Part shown: in pieces, positions 1 to 8,377 of the stretch
Position numbering within the stretch: the stretch's first letter is position 1
How the letters are laid out: every line of letters begins with the position of its first letter
Source: JACJYM01 sp965230495
Lineage (GTDB): Bacteria > Bacteroidota > Bacteroidia > Chitinophagales > Saprospiraceae
Assembly (NCBI GenBank): GCA_965230495.1
Contig: OZ246004.1
Location: 3,224,001 to 3,288,000, forward strand
Direction of reading: 5' to 3'
Length of the DNA stretch: 64,000 nucleotides
Position numbers and translations under genes: made by a program
Notes under the pieces: model-generated
What the model was told of the DNA's origin: nothing
Seen by the model: the letters and a program-made list of their open reading frames with translations, nothing else
The model's database searches: none

Positions 1-184
1 TCAAAGACAAACCAATCCCTGCAAGCACGACAAAGGTTGCTGCGGCCTTCCCATCAAATAGACTTGCAAATGAAGACATCCACCCTTCACCTTTATGACC
101 AATTACGATTTTAAAATTAACAATGATCATCCCAATGACGGCTAGAGCTCTGGCGACATCAATACCTATTATCCTCTTTTTCAT
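1..184 (-). CDS. Membrane protein, N-terminal fragment (acyltransferase/DUF418-like)
   Basis: This is the first 61 codons of a gene running off the left edge. The start is the ATG at 184. The protein opens with two lysines and an arginine, then a long hydrophobic helix containing GIDVARALAVIGMIIVN, then a second hydrophobic stretch ending FVVLAGIGLSL. The charged start followed by a D-x-x-R-A-x-A motif resembles the first helix of DUF418/DUF1624 and heparan-alpha-glucosaminide N-acetyltransferase-like membrane proteins. It lies 32 bp downstream of the small membrane protein gene at 217-621 on the same strand and may share its transcript. Family assignment is tentative because only the N-terminus is visible. 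Confidence 0.55.
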   Translation of the reverse strand, partial: MKKRIIGIDVARALAVIGMIIVNFKIVIGHKGEGWMSSFASLFDGKAAATFVVLAGIGLSL

Positions 185-216
185 CGTTTAATTACATAGA
201 AGAAATTCAGTAAATC

Positions 217-621
217 TTATCTGGAGGCCCATTTTCCACCAATCCAAGCCATAGGAATATATGCTAATAAAACATCAACAATGACATACCATATAGGAGC
301 GGGAATCATAAAGCAAGCTATGATGCCACTGATAAAAAAGATCAGACCTACAATTAAGGCAAATCTTATCTTATGACTTATTGCAATATATGCGGCTACC
401 GCAGCCCCCACAAGTGTTCCTAAGGCATGTGCTAGAAAGGGAAATATGAAGTGTTTAGCCCCTAAGTCCGGCATTACTTCTGCTAATGCCTCCATATCAT
501 TTAAATCGACGCCTTCAATTGGGAAGACACTATGTCCAAGACCAATCAAACCAAAATTGACCATGCTTCCAACAATCAATCCTACTATTACAGCCAAAAT
601 ATTTCTTAATATCGGATTCAT
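217..621 (-). CDS. Small four-helix membrane protein, unknown function
   Basis: A 134-residue protein with four predicted transmembrane segments (roughly residues 5-30, 58-81, 85-105 and 108-128). It begins MNPILRNILAVIVGLIVGSMVNF, a glycine-rich first helix, and has a hydrophilic loop with several acidic residues near residues 36-52. I recognise no catalytic motif. Similar small proteins are common in Bacteroidota and lack assigned functions. It reads divergently from the oxygen-response operon starting at 787. The intergenic region between them carries a 19-bp palindrome and an FNR-like box. Confidence 0.7.
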   Translation of the reverse strand: MNPILRNILAVIVGLIVGSMVNFGLIGLGHSVFPIEGVDLNDMEALAEVMPDLGAKHFIFPFLAHALGTLVGAAVAAYIAISHKIRFALIVGLIFFISGIIACFMIPAPIWYVIVDVLLAYIPMAWIGGKWASR

Positions 622-686
622 CTAAATAAGTGTTATTGGATTAAAGATAATGGATTATGAGATAACTGATAGACTTGAAAAGGTTT

Positions 687-705
687 TCATTCATGCCATG
701 AATGA
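687..705. repeat. 19-bp inverted repeat in a divergent promoter region
   Basis: The sequence reads TCATTCATG-C-CATGAATGA: two perfectly complementary 9-base arms around a single central C. It lies between the divergent genes at 217-621 and 787-1146, about 20 bp from the FNR-like box at 725-736. It could be an operator for a dimeric regulator of the leftward gene. No T-tract follows on either strand, so it does not look like a terminator. Confidence 0.6.
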
Positions 706-723
706 TAAAAATTACTTGATATC

Positions 724-767
724 ATGACATAGATCATTCCAAAGGAAAATACACTCACCTAACTTAG
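724..767 (+). promoter_or_regulatory. FNR-like box with -7 element, upstream of the hypothetical-Usp-CBS operon
   Basis: The core TGAC-ATAG-ATCA occupies 725-736 and is flanked by A and T, matching the FNR/CRP-family pattern TGAY-N4-RTCA. The sequence TAACTTAG at 760-767 matches the Bacteroidota -7 consensus TAnnTTTG at all but one fixed position. Box and -7 element are 33 bp apart centre to centre, the same spacing as at two other sites in this island. The first gene starts at 787. Regulation by the REC-CRP protein encoded at 11305-12345 is an inference. Confidence 0.6.
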
Positions 768-786
768 CTTATGTAAAAAGTAAGTT

Positions 787-1146
787 ATGATTATAAGTAC
801 AGAAGATAGATTTTCAGATGTAAAGAAAAGATTTCAGGGTATGTTTCCTGGGTTAAAAATTGATTTCTACAAAAAGAAACATGAATCCTTTGAAGGGAGT
901 ACGTCTGATGAATTATATAAGAACAATATGAAGATATCAGAGGTTGCCAACTTGGATAAAACGACAGATTTGAAGATAGATGAGGATCAAACAGTCGCTG
1001 AGGTAGAGAAGATGTTTGAGGATAAAATGGGATTACATGTTCAAATCTTTAGAAGATCGAATGATCTGTGGTTACAGACTACAACCACCGATGAGTGGAC
1101 ATTAAAGACCCAGAATAGAAAGGGAATACACTCAACACAACAATAA
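787..1146 (+). CDS. Conserved-looking small cytosolic protein, unknown function
   Basis: A 119-residue soluble protein with no signal peptide, no membrane helix and no cysteines. It looks like two alternating alpha/beta halves, around residues 1-55 and 58-110, the second containing EVEKMFEDKMGLHVQIFRRS. I do not recognise a named domain. It is the first gene of a tight operon: the universal stress protein starts 28 bp after its stop and a CBS protein follows that. An FNR-like box lies about 55 bp upstream. The context points to a low-oxygen or energy-stress role, but nothing in the protein reveals a reaction. Confidence 0.75.
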   Translation: MIISTEDRFSDVKKRFQGMFPGLKIDFYKKKHESFEGSTSDELYKNNMKISEVANLDKTTDLKIDEDQTVAEVEKMFEDKMGLHVQIFRRSNDLWLQTTTTDEWTLKTQNRKGIHSTQQ

Positions 1147-1174
1147 TTGGTTATTAATCTCAAATACTAATCTT

Positions 1175-1978
1175 ATGAAAATATTATGTCCTACAGATTT
1201 TTCTGAGCATTCCAAGATTGCCTTAGAATATGCGGTAGATTTAACAAATAAACTTAATGGAGAACTTCATATAGTTTCTGCATATCATGTACCAAGAAAG
1301 ACTGGCAGTTTTGTGTCTATGCGTGATGTGGTAAGGCAAGATGCTGAAGATGATATGGAAAAATTAATCGCAGGTTTAGGATCATTATTAAAAGATAATA
1401 CACCAACAGTATATATCGGAGAAGATAATGCCTCTCATTTGATCCATAAATATGCAGAGAAAAAAGATATCGATTTAATAGTTATGGGTACTCAGGGTAG
1501 TGGAAGCATCAGCAATGTATTATTCGGTAGTGTGACTAGAAAGATCAGTGCTAATAGTGAAATTCCTGTTTTGGCCATACCGAATGATATATCAAAAGAA
1601 GGAATGCAAAATACTTTTGTACTTGCACTTGATGAAAGAGAGGTTAAAGATTCGAAAGGCTTTGAATTGGTTAGCAGGATGGCGAGAACGTTAGATATTT
1701 CAGTGGATATGGTACATGTTGTAAAACCGGGATTAAAAGATGAACTACCATTTGATCCTTTTGTGTCATCATATCTAAAAGATATTCCCGGAGAAGTAAA
1801 TATTGTAGAAGGAGAGGACGCCGTAGACACATTAAAACAGTACGTAGATAGTAATCATATAGGTATGCTTATCATGATACGAAGAAAACATACTTTTTTA
1901 GAGAAATTACTATTTAAAGGACATACGGGAGCAGAATTGGCAAACACCAAAGTTCCTTTGATGATCATTCCAGAATAA
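1175..1978 (+). CDS. Universal stress protein, tandem UspA domains
   Basis: A 267-residue protein with two UspA folds, residues 1-137 and about 145-267. The first begins MKILCPTDFSEHSKIALEYA, the usual first strand with an acidic nucleotide-site residue. It ends with the ATP-binding type loop GTQGSGSISNVLFGS before VPVLAIP-type strand residues. The second half has lost the glycine loop and reads MIRRKHTFLEKLLFKG at the same place, so only the first domain is expected to bind nucleotide. It sits between a small unknown protein and a CBS-domain protein with gaps of 27-28 bp, which indicates one transcript. Usp proteins in such settings act in survival under oxygen or energy limitation; the target is unknown. 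Confidence 0.92.
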   Translation: MKILCPTDFSEHSKIALEYAVDLTNKLNGELHIVSAYHVPRKTGSFVSMRDVVRQDAEDDMEKLIAGLGSLLKDNTPTVYIGEDNASHLIHKYAEKKDIDLIVMGTQGSGSISNVLFGSVTRKISANSEIPVLAIPNDISKEGMQNTFVLALDEREVKDSKGFELVSRMARTLDISVDMVHVVKPGLKDELPFDPFVSSYLKDIPGEVNIVEGEDAVDTLKQYVDSNHIGMLIMIRRKHTFLEKLLFKGHTGAELANTKVPLMIIPE

Positions 1979-2005
1979 AATTATAGAAAACATTAAAAAC
2001 AACAA

Positions 2006-2419
2006 ATGAAGAAAAGAACACCAGTTGCAAAAATTATGACATCTAACCCGATTAGTGTCAATTTAACTAACAATATGAATGATGTGGTAACATTATTTAA
2101 AGAAAACAAAATACATCATCTTCCTGTAGTTTCAGGTAATGAGCTATTGGGTTTGATTAGTAAAACAGATGTGGAAAGAATATCTTTTGTAAACAGCATT
2201 CAGGGAGATAAGGCGAATACTTCTTGGTACGACATGTTATCAATAGATCAGGTAATGACAAAAGATATTAAAACTGTTCAAAAAGACGATCTTATTAAGG
2301 ATGCAGCAGAAATGCTGGCACAAGGAGAATATCATGCTTTACCTGTAATGGATAAAGAGGGTTTGGCAGGAATAGTTACCTCTACAGATATTATTAGATA
2401 TTTGCTAGAATTGTACTAA
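2006..2419 (+). CDS. Two-CBS-domain protein
   Basis: A 137-residue protein made almost entirely of a CBS pair (Bateman module). CBS1 covers about residues 6-60 (VAKIMTSNPISVN, then HHLPVVSGNELLGLISKTD). CBS2 covers about 74-137 (VMTKDIKTV, then HALPVMDKEGLAGIVTSTD). The two G-(L/I)-(I/V)-(S/T)-x-x-D signatures are the ribose/phosphate-contact motif of adenylate-binding CBS domains. No effector domain is attached, so it probably senses AMP/ATP or similar and acts on a partner. It is last in the operon, 27 bp after usp, and is followed by a hairpin terminator. A paralogue is encoded at 13692-14135 on the other side of the oxidase cluster. Confidence 0.9.
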   Translation: MKKRTPVAKIMTSNPISVNLTNNMNDVVTLFKENKIHHLPVVSGNELLGLISKTDVERISFVNSIQGDKANTSWYDMLSIDQVMTKDIKTVQKDDLIKDAAEMLAQGEYHALPVMDKEGLAGIVTSTDIIRYLLELY

Positions 2420-2467
2420 CACCCAAAGCTGTAATAGCAGCTTTTTTCCATAAACATAGTATGTGAT

Positions 2468-2502
2468 CCTCGGGCTCAATTAAGTTTGTTCCCGAGGTTT
2501 TT
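2468..2502 (+). terminator. Rho-independent terminator of the Usp-CBS operon
   Basis: CCTCGGG at 2468-2474 pairs perfectly with CCCGAGG at 2491-2497 and is followed at once by TTTTT. It lies between the convergent 3' ends of the CBS gene and the TauE/SafE-type gene. The T-tract is present only for rightward transcription. Confidence 0.85.
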
Positions 2503-2507
2503 ATTTG

Positions 2508-3206
2508 TTAATGACACATAATAGGGTTTTTCAGGGCTTCCCAAAAATTAAGTTCTCTAGGCATTTCAACGACTAACCCTCTGTATATCAAAAACCCACC
2601 TACGACTAAAGAGATATATGGAAGAATATTTCTTATTTTATTTCGAAAAGAAAAATTATAAAAGCTTTGGGAGAAGACCAAGAAGGCCATCAAAGGAATA
2701 GTACCTAGTCCGAACAAAGCCATAAAAAACATGCTCTGTACAACAGAACCGGTTGTTAGAGCACCGGCAATGGCTACATATACCAGACCACAAGGCAGAA
2801 TACCGTTAAAAAACCCAAGAATAAAAGGATGGTAGTTATTTATTCTTCCGAGGATATGGTTTGTTAACCGTTGAACATATTGAAGAGGTTTGAAACCTGA
2901 CAAACGAATTCTTTTGTTAACGGTAGGAATTTTATTCAATAGAAAGATGAATATCATGATCACACCTAGAATAATGGAGCTAAGACGCTGCAGTTCAGCC
3001 ATCAAGACAAGACTACTAATCAAGCCAAACAGGACGCCCATTAATGCGTACATCAAGGTTTTTCCTAGATGATAATTAATAGTTCTTAGCAGAACAGTTT
3101 TTTTACTATAATCCAAAGGCTTGCTGATAGCGAGAGCCAATGGTCCACACATACCCAAACAATGAAAGCTACCCATCAGACCAAGAGAAAAGGCAACATA
3201 CCACAT
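2508..3206 (-). CDS. Sulfite exporter TauE/SafE-type (COG2836) membrane protein of the cbb3 cluster
   Basis: A polytopic membrane protein with about six helices. The ATG at 3206 (MWYVAFSLGLMGSFHC) is the likely start: it follows the stop of the preceding ccoH-like gene by 2 bp, while a longer reading to 3278 would overlap that gene by 70 bp. The signature GSFHCLGMCGPLALAI at the N-terminus, with a histidine and two cysteines inside the first helix, typifies the TauE/SafE relatives found next to cbb3 oxidase genes. A second similar motif, GFFNGILPCGLVY, occurs in the middle. Its placement at the end of the cco operon suggests a part in copper supply or oxidase maturation rather than sulfite export. 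The family is clear; the substrate is not. Confidence 0.85.
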   Translation of the reverse strand: MWYVAFSLGLMGSFHCLGMCGPLALAISKPLDYSKKTVLLRTINYHLGKTLMYALMGVLFGLISSLVLMAELQRLSSIILGVIMIFIFLLNKIPTVNKRIRLSGFKPLQYVQRLTNHILGRINNYHPFILGFFNGILPCGLVYVAIAGALTTGSVVQSMFFMALFGLGTIPLMAFLVFSQSFYNFSFRNKIRNILPYISLVVGGFLIYRGLVVEMPRELNFWEALKNPIMCH

Positions 3207-3208
3207 TT

Positions 3209-3637
3209 CTAGACGAATATTTCTTCGTCCCAGATATAGTCTACTCCATCGATTTGCCATGTTACTTTCGCAATCCATTTTCCTTCTTTCAACTTTGAAA
3301 GATCAACACTAGTGTTATTGGCATGTATAGGAACCATAAAATCTAAACTTTTTTGAGAAGGGCGATAGAAATGAATATTTCCTGAGACATTATCCGAAGG
3401 GAAAACGAATACTAACTCTTTACTATTATCAGATCTTTGAATGGTAAGAGCTTTTGTATTTAGAGAACGGCTTCTTTTGTCGTACTCTTCTTGATAAGCA
3501 ATATCTTTTGCGTAATAGTCATCCACCACAAGACTGTGATCAATGGTCATACTTTTGAAGAGAATAAAAACTAGTGTACCAACAAAAAACACAAAAAACA
3601 ACGTGATACCATGTCCCCAATGAAATTTAGTCAACAT
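3209..3637 (-). CDS. ccoH: FixH/CcoH-like cbb3 oxidase assembly protein
   Basis: A 142-residue protein with one N-terminal membrane helix (about residues 9-29, after MLTKFHWGHG) and an extracytoplasmic domain of about 110 residues. FixH/CcoH proteins are bitopic proteins needed for maturation of cbb3 cytochrome oxidase. The sequence DDYYAKDIAYQEEYDKRSR right after the helix is characteristic of the Bacteroidota version. It starts 12 bp after the ccoG stop and is followed within 2 bp by the TauE/SafE gene. Assignment rests on topology, the post-helix motif and operon position. Confidence 0.85.
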   Translation of the reverse strand: MLTKFHWGHGITLFFVFFVGTLVFILFKSMTIDHSLVVDDYYAKDIAYQEEYDKRSRSLNTKALTIQRSDNSKELVFVFPSDNVSGNIHFYRPSQKSLDFMVPIHANNTSVDLSKLKEGKWIAKVTWQIDGVDYIWDEEIFV

Positions 3638-3649
3638 AAGCTTAGATTT

Positions 3650-5092
3650 TTAATTAGGACCTAAAAAATTTGTTTCACAATGATCAATAATCTTTCCATT
3701 ACCATATACTGTGATTTTAAGTTTTGTTTTTCTACCTGTTAGATCTCCCTTTGGAATTTTAACGAAGATAGCTCCTTCGGTGGTTCCATTTTCTTTGGTA
3801 ACAGGTTTTTGACCTATGAACTCAAGAGATTCGTTTTCCATATTCTCAATTTCGAACTCTACTTCCATAATATCTTTCGTTTTATTGACAATTTGATAAT
3901 TATAAAGATTACTAATATAACCATCTTCCGTCTCTTGAAACAGCATACCCGGTGTTCTTAAAAACAAGGTTTCGACATTATTTCGTGTAATAAGCATGAA
4001 AGACTCTAAGGCGATTAAGGCAAATAAAACAAGGGAATAGGCCAAAACACGTTTATTCCAAATAGCGTTGGTACCTTTTGATATTCCATTATAGCTATCT
4101 ATTCTTATCAGTCCTTCAGGTTTGTTGACCTTATTCATTATTTCATCGCAGGCGTCCATGCAAGCGGTGCAGTTAACACACTCAAGTTGTACGCCATCTC
4201 TAATATCGATTCCGGTAGGACATACCCTTACGCAGAGGCCACAATCTATACAATCACCTTTTTCTTCTGTTGCTACAATATCTGTACTTTTTCTTTTGAT
4301 CTTGCCACGAGGTTCACCTCTTACGAAATCGTAAGAAACAGCTAAAGAGTTGTCATCTAACATTACTCCCTGGAGACGTCCATAAGGACAAATGGTTGTG
4401 CACACTTGTTCTCTCATCTTAGCAAAAACGCCATAGAAAACAATAGTGAAGATGACCATAGCTAGAAACCCCTGCCAATGTTCAGAAATGGGTTCTGTGA
4501 CTAATTTGTATAATTCGTCTACACCAATAATATATGAAAGAAAGGTATGAGCAATAATTACTGATATAAGGACGAACAAACCATGTTTGATAGTTTTTTT
4601 AAATATTTTTTCGTTAGTCCATTCAGATTTATCTAATCTTCTTTGGGCCGCAGAGTCTCCCTCGATCCAATACTCTATGCGTCGGAAAACCATTTCCATA
4701 AATATGGTTTGCGGACAAATCCAACCACAGAACACCCTTCCAAAGATCACCGTAAAAAGCACGATAAAAACTATAAGAATGAGCATTCCTATAACAAAAA
4801 TGTGAAAATCCTGCGGAGTGAAGTGAACACCAAAAATTATGAATTTTCCCTCTAGAATATTGAAAAGCATTAAAGGATCTCCATCAATTTTGATAAAGGG
4901 AAACCCTATCAGTGCAATCAGTAAGATGTACGATAAGATTTTTCTTCTATCGTAAAACTTCCCTTTTGGTTTCTTAGGATACAGCCATATACGACTCCCA
5001 TCTTTATCGACAGTAGCAATTTTGTTCCTAAACTCATCACCCTGATCGTGGCTGTAGAGTTCATCTAGATCAATATTTTGAGACGATGACAT
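3650..5092 (-). CDS. ccoG: Cytochrome c oxidase accessory protein CcoG (FixG/RdxA), 4Fe-4S ferredoxin-type
   Basis: A 480-residue membrane iron-sulfur protein. Helices occur around residues 50-65, 90-115, 160-190 and 205-225, with one more around 345-365. Cysteine motifs include CGWICPQTIFMEMVF and CTTICPYGRLQG within the membrane part. A dicluster ferredoxin segment follows: CIDCGLCVRVCPTG, then CVNCTACMDACDE. The C-terminal roughly 100 residues form an Ig-like beta domain, as usual for the family. CcoG reduces copper for cbb3 oxidase assembly in studied bacteria. It lies 2 bp downstream of ccoP and upstream of ccoH, with full family length and all clusters intact. Confidence 0.95.
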   Translation of the reverse strand: MSSSQNIDLDELYSHDQGDEFRNKIATVDKDGSRIWLYPKKPKGKFYDRRKILSYILLIALIGFPFIKIDGDPLMLFNILEGKFIIFGVHFTPQDFHIFVIGMLILIVFIVLFTVIFGRVFCGWICPQTIFMEMVFRRIEYWIEGDSAAQRRLDKSEWTNEKIFKKTIKHGLFVLISVIIAHTFLSYIIGVDELYKLVTEPISEHWQGFLAMVIFTIVFYGVFAKMREQVCTTICPYGRLQGVMLDDNSLAVSYDFVRGEPRGKIKRKSTDIVATEEKGDCIDCGLCVRVCPTGIDIRDGVQLECVNCTACMDACDEIMNKVNKPEGLIRIDSYNGISKGTNAIWNKRVLAYSLVLFALIALESFMLITRNNVETLFLRTPGMLFQETEDGYISNLYNYQIVNKTKDIMEVEFEIENMENESLEFIGQKPVTKENGTTEGAIFVKIPKGDLTGRKTKLKITVYGNGKIIDHCETNFLGPN

Positions 5093-5094
5093 AT

Positions 5095-5982
5095 TTATTC
5101 TGTAGACTCTTCAACGTATAAATCTCCTTCCGGCTTTTTGGCATCGGGAGGATTAGTCCCTCTTAATGTTAGAATGTAACTAGAAATGTTTTGCATGGAG
5201 GTGGGAGATAACTGAGAACTCCAAGCAATCATTCCTTTTTCAGGAACTCCATACTTAATAGTTTTAAATACATTCTTTATTCCACCACCATGAACCCAAT
5301 AATCATCAGTTAGGTTGGGACCTACCCCACCTTGTCCTGCCAGGCCATGACAAGTGGCACAGTTAGATTCAAAAATAGATTTTGCATCACTTAATAGATT
5401 GGCATCCGTGACAACCTCTACATTGGTTTCGTTGACATTATTCACTTGTCTTGAGAGATAAAGAAACTTGGCTTCCTCGGCCTCAGCCATGGCTATTTCA
5501 TACTCTTGAAGCTGACTTATACTTCCATCCTTCATATGACTATTGTATATGTACAAGGCAGCCCAAACGATGGTACCATAAAAAAGATATAACCACCAAG
5601 GGGGTAAACTGTTATCTAATTCACGAATTCCATCATAATCATGATGCAAATCTATTTCCGCTTCCTTTTCCAAAGGAATGAGATTCCAAGATTTATCAAC
5701 TAACTTATCCCAAAAAGATTTAGATTTAGCTGTTTTTTTAGGCAATTCTATTCCTTGTTCCCTTAGAAGCTCTTCTTGATAATAACTAGTATAAGCATCC
5801 ATTGTGCTCCAAAGCTTAAATAGTACCACACAGATTACGAGAGCTACCATAACCAAGATGATATTGTCCATCATCCAAGTAAATATCTCATCACTTTGAC
5901 TCTTAGAGCCTGCTTCCGCTATGAAAGGAATTAGCAATAAAGCCAGTGACATTAATGTTGGAATATATTTTTCGTTTTTCAT
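5095..5982 (-). CDS. ccoP: cbb3 oxidase subunit CcoP, monoheme form
   Basis: A 295-residue subunit that carries electrons to the oxidase. It has an N-terminal signal or membrane segment (residues 8-24), a second helix at about 38-60, a third near 128-146 preceded by DNSLPPWWLYLFYGT (the CcoP N-terminal domain signature), and a C-terminal cytochrome c domain. Only one heme site is present, CATCH with C208, C211 and H212. Classical proteobacterial CcoP has two. PNLTDDYW and GMIAWSSQLS supply the usual distal half with a Met ligand. It follows ccoQ and is joined to ccoG with a 2-bp gap. Confidence 0.93.
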   Translation of the reverse strand: MKNEKYIPTLMSLALLLIPFIAEAGSKSQSDEIFTWMMDNIILVMVALVICVVLFKLWSTMDAYTSYYQEELLREQGIELPKKTAKSKSFWDKLVDKSWNLIPLEKEAEIDLHHDYDGIRELDNSLPPWWLYLFYGTIVWAALYIYNSHMKDGSISQLQEYEIAMAEAEEAKFLYLSRQVNNVNETNVEVVTDANLLSDAKSIFESNCATCHGLAGQGGVGPNLTDDYWVHGGGIKNVFKTIKYGVPEKGMIAWSSQLSPTSMQNISSYILTLRGTNPPDAKKPEGDLYVEESTE

Positions 5983-6027
5983 TTTATAATTTTTTTCTGA
6001 TTAGAATAAATTCTATAAAATCACTTA

Positions 6028-6216
6028 TTAATCCAAATATTCAGGACACAAGTCATCATCATCTGAAAGAGGCAAAGAAGCCACATGATTTAAGGTCTCT
6101 TTGTCCTTCTTAAAGGCTAGGTAAATACTCAGAGAAAAAATGAAGAAAAAAGTAATCAAAGAGAACACTGCCATCCAGTTAATATTACCTGCCGATTCCA
6201 AAATATATTTATACAT
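6028..6216 (-). CDS. ccoQ: CcoQ-like small membrane subunit
   Basis: A 62-residue protein with one transmembrane helix (about residues 14-35) and an acidic C-terminus (SDDDDLCPEYLD). Size, topology and position between the ccoNO fusion and ccoP fit CcoQ/FixQ, the small stabilising subunit of cbb3 oxidase. Primary sequence of this family is weakly conserved, so position is the main evidence. It starts 21 bp after ccoNO. Confidence 0.8.
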   Translation of the reverse strand: MYKYILESAGNINWMAVFSLITFFFIFSLSIYLAFKKDKETLNHVASLPLSDDDDLCPEYLD

Positions 6217-6237
6217 AATCTATTCTTTATTTAGTTT

Positions 6238-8355
6238 TTACTTAGGTTTAATATCTGTACCTAACCTTTGCAAATAAGCTATTAAGGCTACTATTTCCTT
6301 GTTTTCCAGATTTTCCTGTTTTACGCCTTCTTCGTTCAACCTTTTGGCAATTTCATTTGCCTGATTGGACAAATTATCAAGGGCTCTATCCTCAAAGTTT
6401 TTTGGATACGGGGCACCAAGACTTCTATGGACTTTAATTTTTGAAATAGTGTAAGAAGTGTCTATTTCATTATCCAGTAGCCACGGATAAGGCGGCATGA
6501 TAGAGCCAGGAGACATACTTTCGGGATCTAACATGTGATTATAGTGCCAACTATCAGGATACTTTTTACCTAGTCTATGTAAATCAGGTCCGGTTCGTTT
6601 AGAACCCCACAAGAAAGGTCTATCGTAAATGAATTCTCCAGATTTACTATAGTCGCCATATCTTTCTGTTTCTGATCTAAAAGGCCTTACCATCTGAGAG
6701 TGACAACTAACACAGCCTTCACGGATATATAAATCTCTACCTTCTAGTTCCAGAGGTGTATACGGTTTAACAGAGCTTATTTTAGGAACATTTTTGTCAA
6801 TTAACATCATTGGAGTTACTTCTACTAAACCTCCAATTAAGATAGCAACAGTACTTGCCACTAGCAACTGGATAGGTCTTCTTTCAATCCATCTATGCCA
6901 ATGTTCTCCTTTTACAGGAGTATACTTTTCTCGTGCAGCCGCTTCAGCTTTCACCTCTTGTATTAAAGAACCTGTTTTCGATGTCTTCCATAAGTTGTAA
7001 ATCATGATAACTACACCTACAATGTAAATAGCACCACCTAAGGCTCTTAATCCATACATAGGAATTATCTGTGTTACTGTTTCTAGGAAATTACCGTAGG
7101 TCAATAAACCATCAGGACCAAAGCTTTTCCACATCATACTCTGTGTCCATCCCGCCCAATACATAGGGACAGTGTAGAATAAAATACCTAAAGTTCCTAG
7201 CCAAAAGTGTGTATTAGCTAGTTTTACGGAAGCCAATTTAGTACCATATAGTCTTGGCCATAACCAATATAAAATTCCAAAGGTTAACATACCGTTCCAC
7301 CCAAGTGTTCCGACGTGTACATGAGCCACTGTCCAATCCGTATAATGACTTATAGCGTTGATAGATTTAATACTAAGTAGAGGACCTTCTAAAGTAGCCA
7401 TTCCATACGCGGTAACAGCGACGACCATGAATTTCAAAATAGGATCTCTTCTTACCCTATCCCAAGCACCTCTAAGTGTTAATAGACCGTTTAGCATACC
7501 CCCCCAAGATGGAGCTATGAGCATAAGACTAAATACGGACCCCAAGGACTGAGCCCAGTCTGGAAGAGAAGTGTATAATAAGTGGTGTGGTCCTGCCCAA
7601 ATGTATATAAATATTAATGCCCAGAAATGGACGATGGATAATTTATAAGAATAGACGGGTCGATTCGCAGCCTTGGGAAGGAAATAATACATCAAACCGA
7701 GATATGGAGTAGTTAAGAAAAAGGCCACAGCATTGTGTCCATACCACCATTGAACCAAAGCAGCCTGCACACCCCCTAAAACCGGAACACTCTTCCAAAA
7801 GTGTATAGGAATCTCAATATTATTGAAAATATGAAGCACTGTAACTGTTACCCAAGTTGCGATGTAGAACCAAATGGCTACATATAGGTGATTTTCTCTT
7901 CTTTTAATGATAGTTCCAAACATGTTAATACCAAAGATGACCCAAACGAGTGCAATCGCAATATCTATGGGCCATTCAAGTTCGGCATACTCATGAGAAG
8001 TAGTAAGTCCTAAGGGAAGTGTTAAGGCTGCAGCAACTATAATAAGTTGCCATCCCCAAAAGTGAATTTTGGAAAGAGCATCGCTAAACATTCTTGCTTT
8101 TAACAACCTTTGAAGTGAGTAATAGACTCCCATGAAGATTCCATTACCTACGAATGCAAAAATGGCTGCATTAGTGTGTAATGGTCGGATACGTCCGAAA
8201 CTAATCCATGAAGTTTCAAAATTTAACGAGGGCCAAACCAATTGTAAGGCAGCCAGCAGACCGACTACCATACCTATTAATCCCCAAAACGCAGTGGCTA
8301 CGGCAAAATTTTTGACAATTTTATTATCGTAGCTAAATGATTCTATCTTAGGCAT
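6238..8355 (-). CDS. ccoNO: cbb3 cytochrome oxidase fused subunits I and II (CcoN-CcoO)
   Basis: A 705-residue fusion of the catalytic subunit CcoN (about residues 1-480) and the monoheme cytochrome CcoO (about 500-705). The CcoN part has about 12 helices and the heme/copper ligands: HTNAAIFAFVGN (low-spin heme), WWYGHNAVAFF (CuB His), AGPHHLLYTSLPDW (two further CuB His) and HYTDWTVAHVHVGTLGWNG (high-spin and low-spin heme His). The CcoO part has a membrane anchor followed by CVSCHSQ (C548, C551, H552) and a distal Met in MSPGSIMPPYPWLL. The enzyme reduces oxygen to water with proton pumping at low oxygen. The fusion is a recurrent Bacteroidota arrangement. ccoS lies 22 bp upstream and ccoQ downstream. 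Confidence 0.97.
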   Translation of the reverse strand: MPKIESFSYDNKIVKNFAVATAFWGLIGMVVGLLAALQLVWPSLNFETSWISFGRIRPLHTNAAIFAFVGNGIFMGVYYSLQRLLKARMFSDALSKIHFWGWQLIIVAAALTLPLGLTTSHEYAELEWPIDIAIALVWVIFGINMFGTIIKRRENHLYVAIWFYIATWVTVTVLHIFNNIEIPIHFWKSVPVLGGVQAALVQWWYGHNAVAFFLTTPYLGLMYYFLPKAANRPVYSYKLSIVHFWALIFIYIWAGPHHLLYTSLPDWAQSLGSVFSLMLIAPSWGGMLNGLLTLRGAWDRVRRDPILKFMVVAVTAYGMATLEGPLLSIKSINAISHYTDWTVAHVHVGTLGWNGMLTFGILYWLWPRLYGTKLASVKLANTHFWLGTLGILFYTVPMYWAGWTQSMMWKSFGPDGLLTYGNFLETVTQIIPMYGLRALGGAIYIVGVVIMIYNLWKTSKTGSLIQEVKAEAAAREKYTPVKGEHWHRWIERRPIQLLVASTVAILIGGLVEVTPMMLIDKNVPKISSVKPYTPLELEGRDLYIREGCVSCHSQMVRPFRSETERYGDYSKSGEFIYDRPFLWGSKRTGPDLHRLGKKYPDSWHYNHMLDPESMSPGSIMPPYPWLLDNEIDTSYTISKIKVHRSLGAPYPKNFEDRALDNLSNQANEIAKRLNEEGVKQENLENKEIVALIAYLQRLGTDIKPK

Positions 8356-8377
8356 GAATTTAAAATTTTAAAGTCAA

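Noticed and set aside
3207..3278. Longer N-terminus for the TauE/SafE-type protein
   Set aside because: It would overlap the ccoH gene by 70 bp and adds charged, non-family residues ahead of the true first helix.
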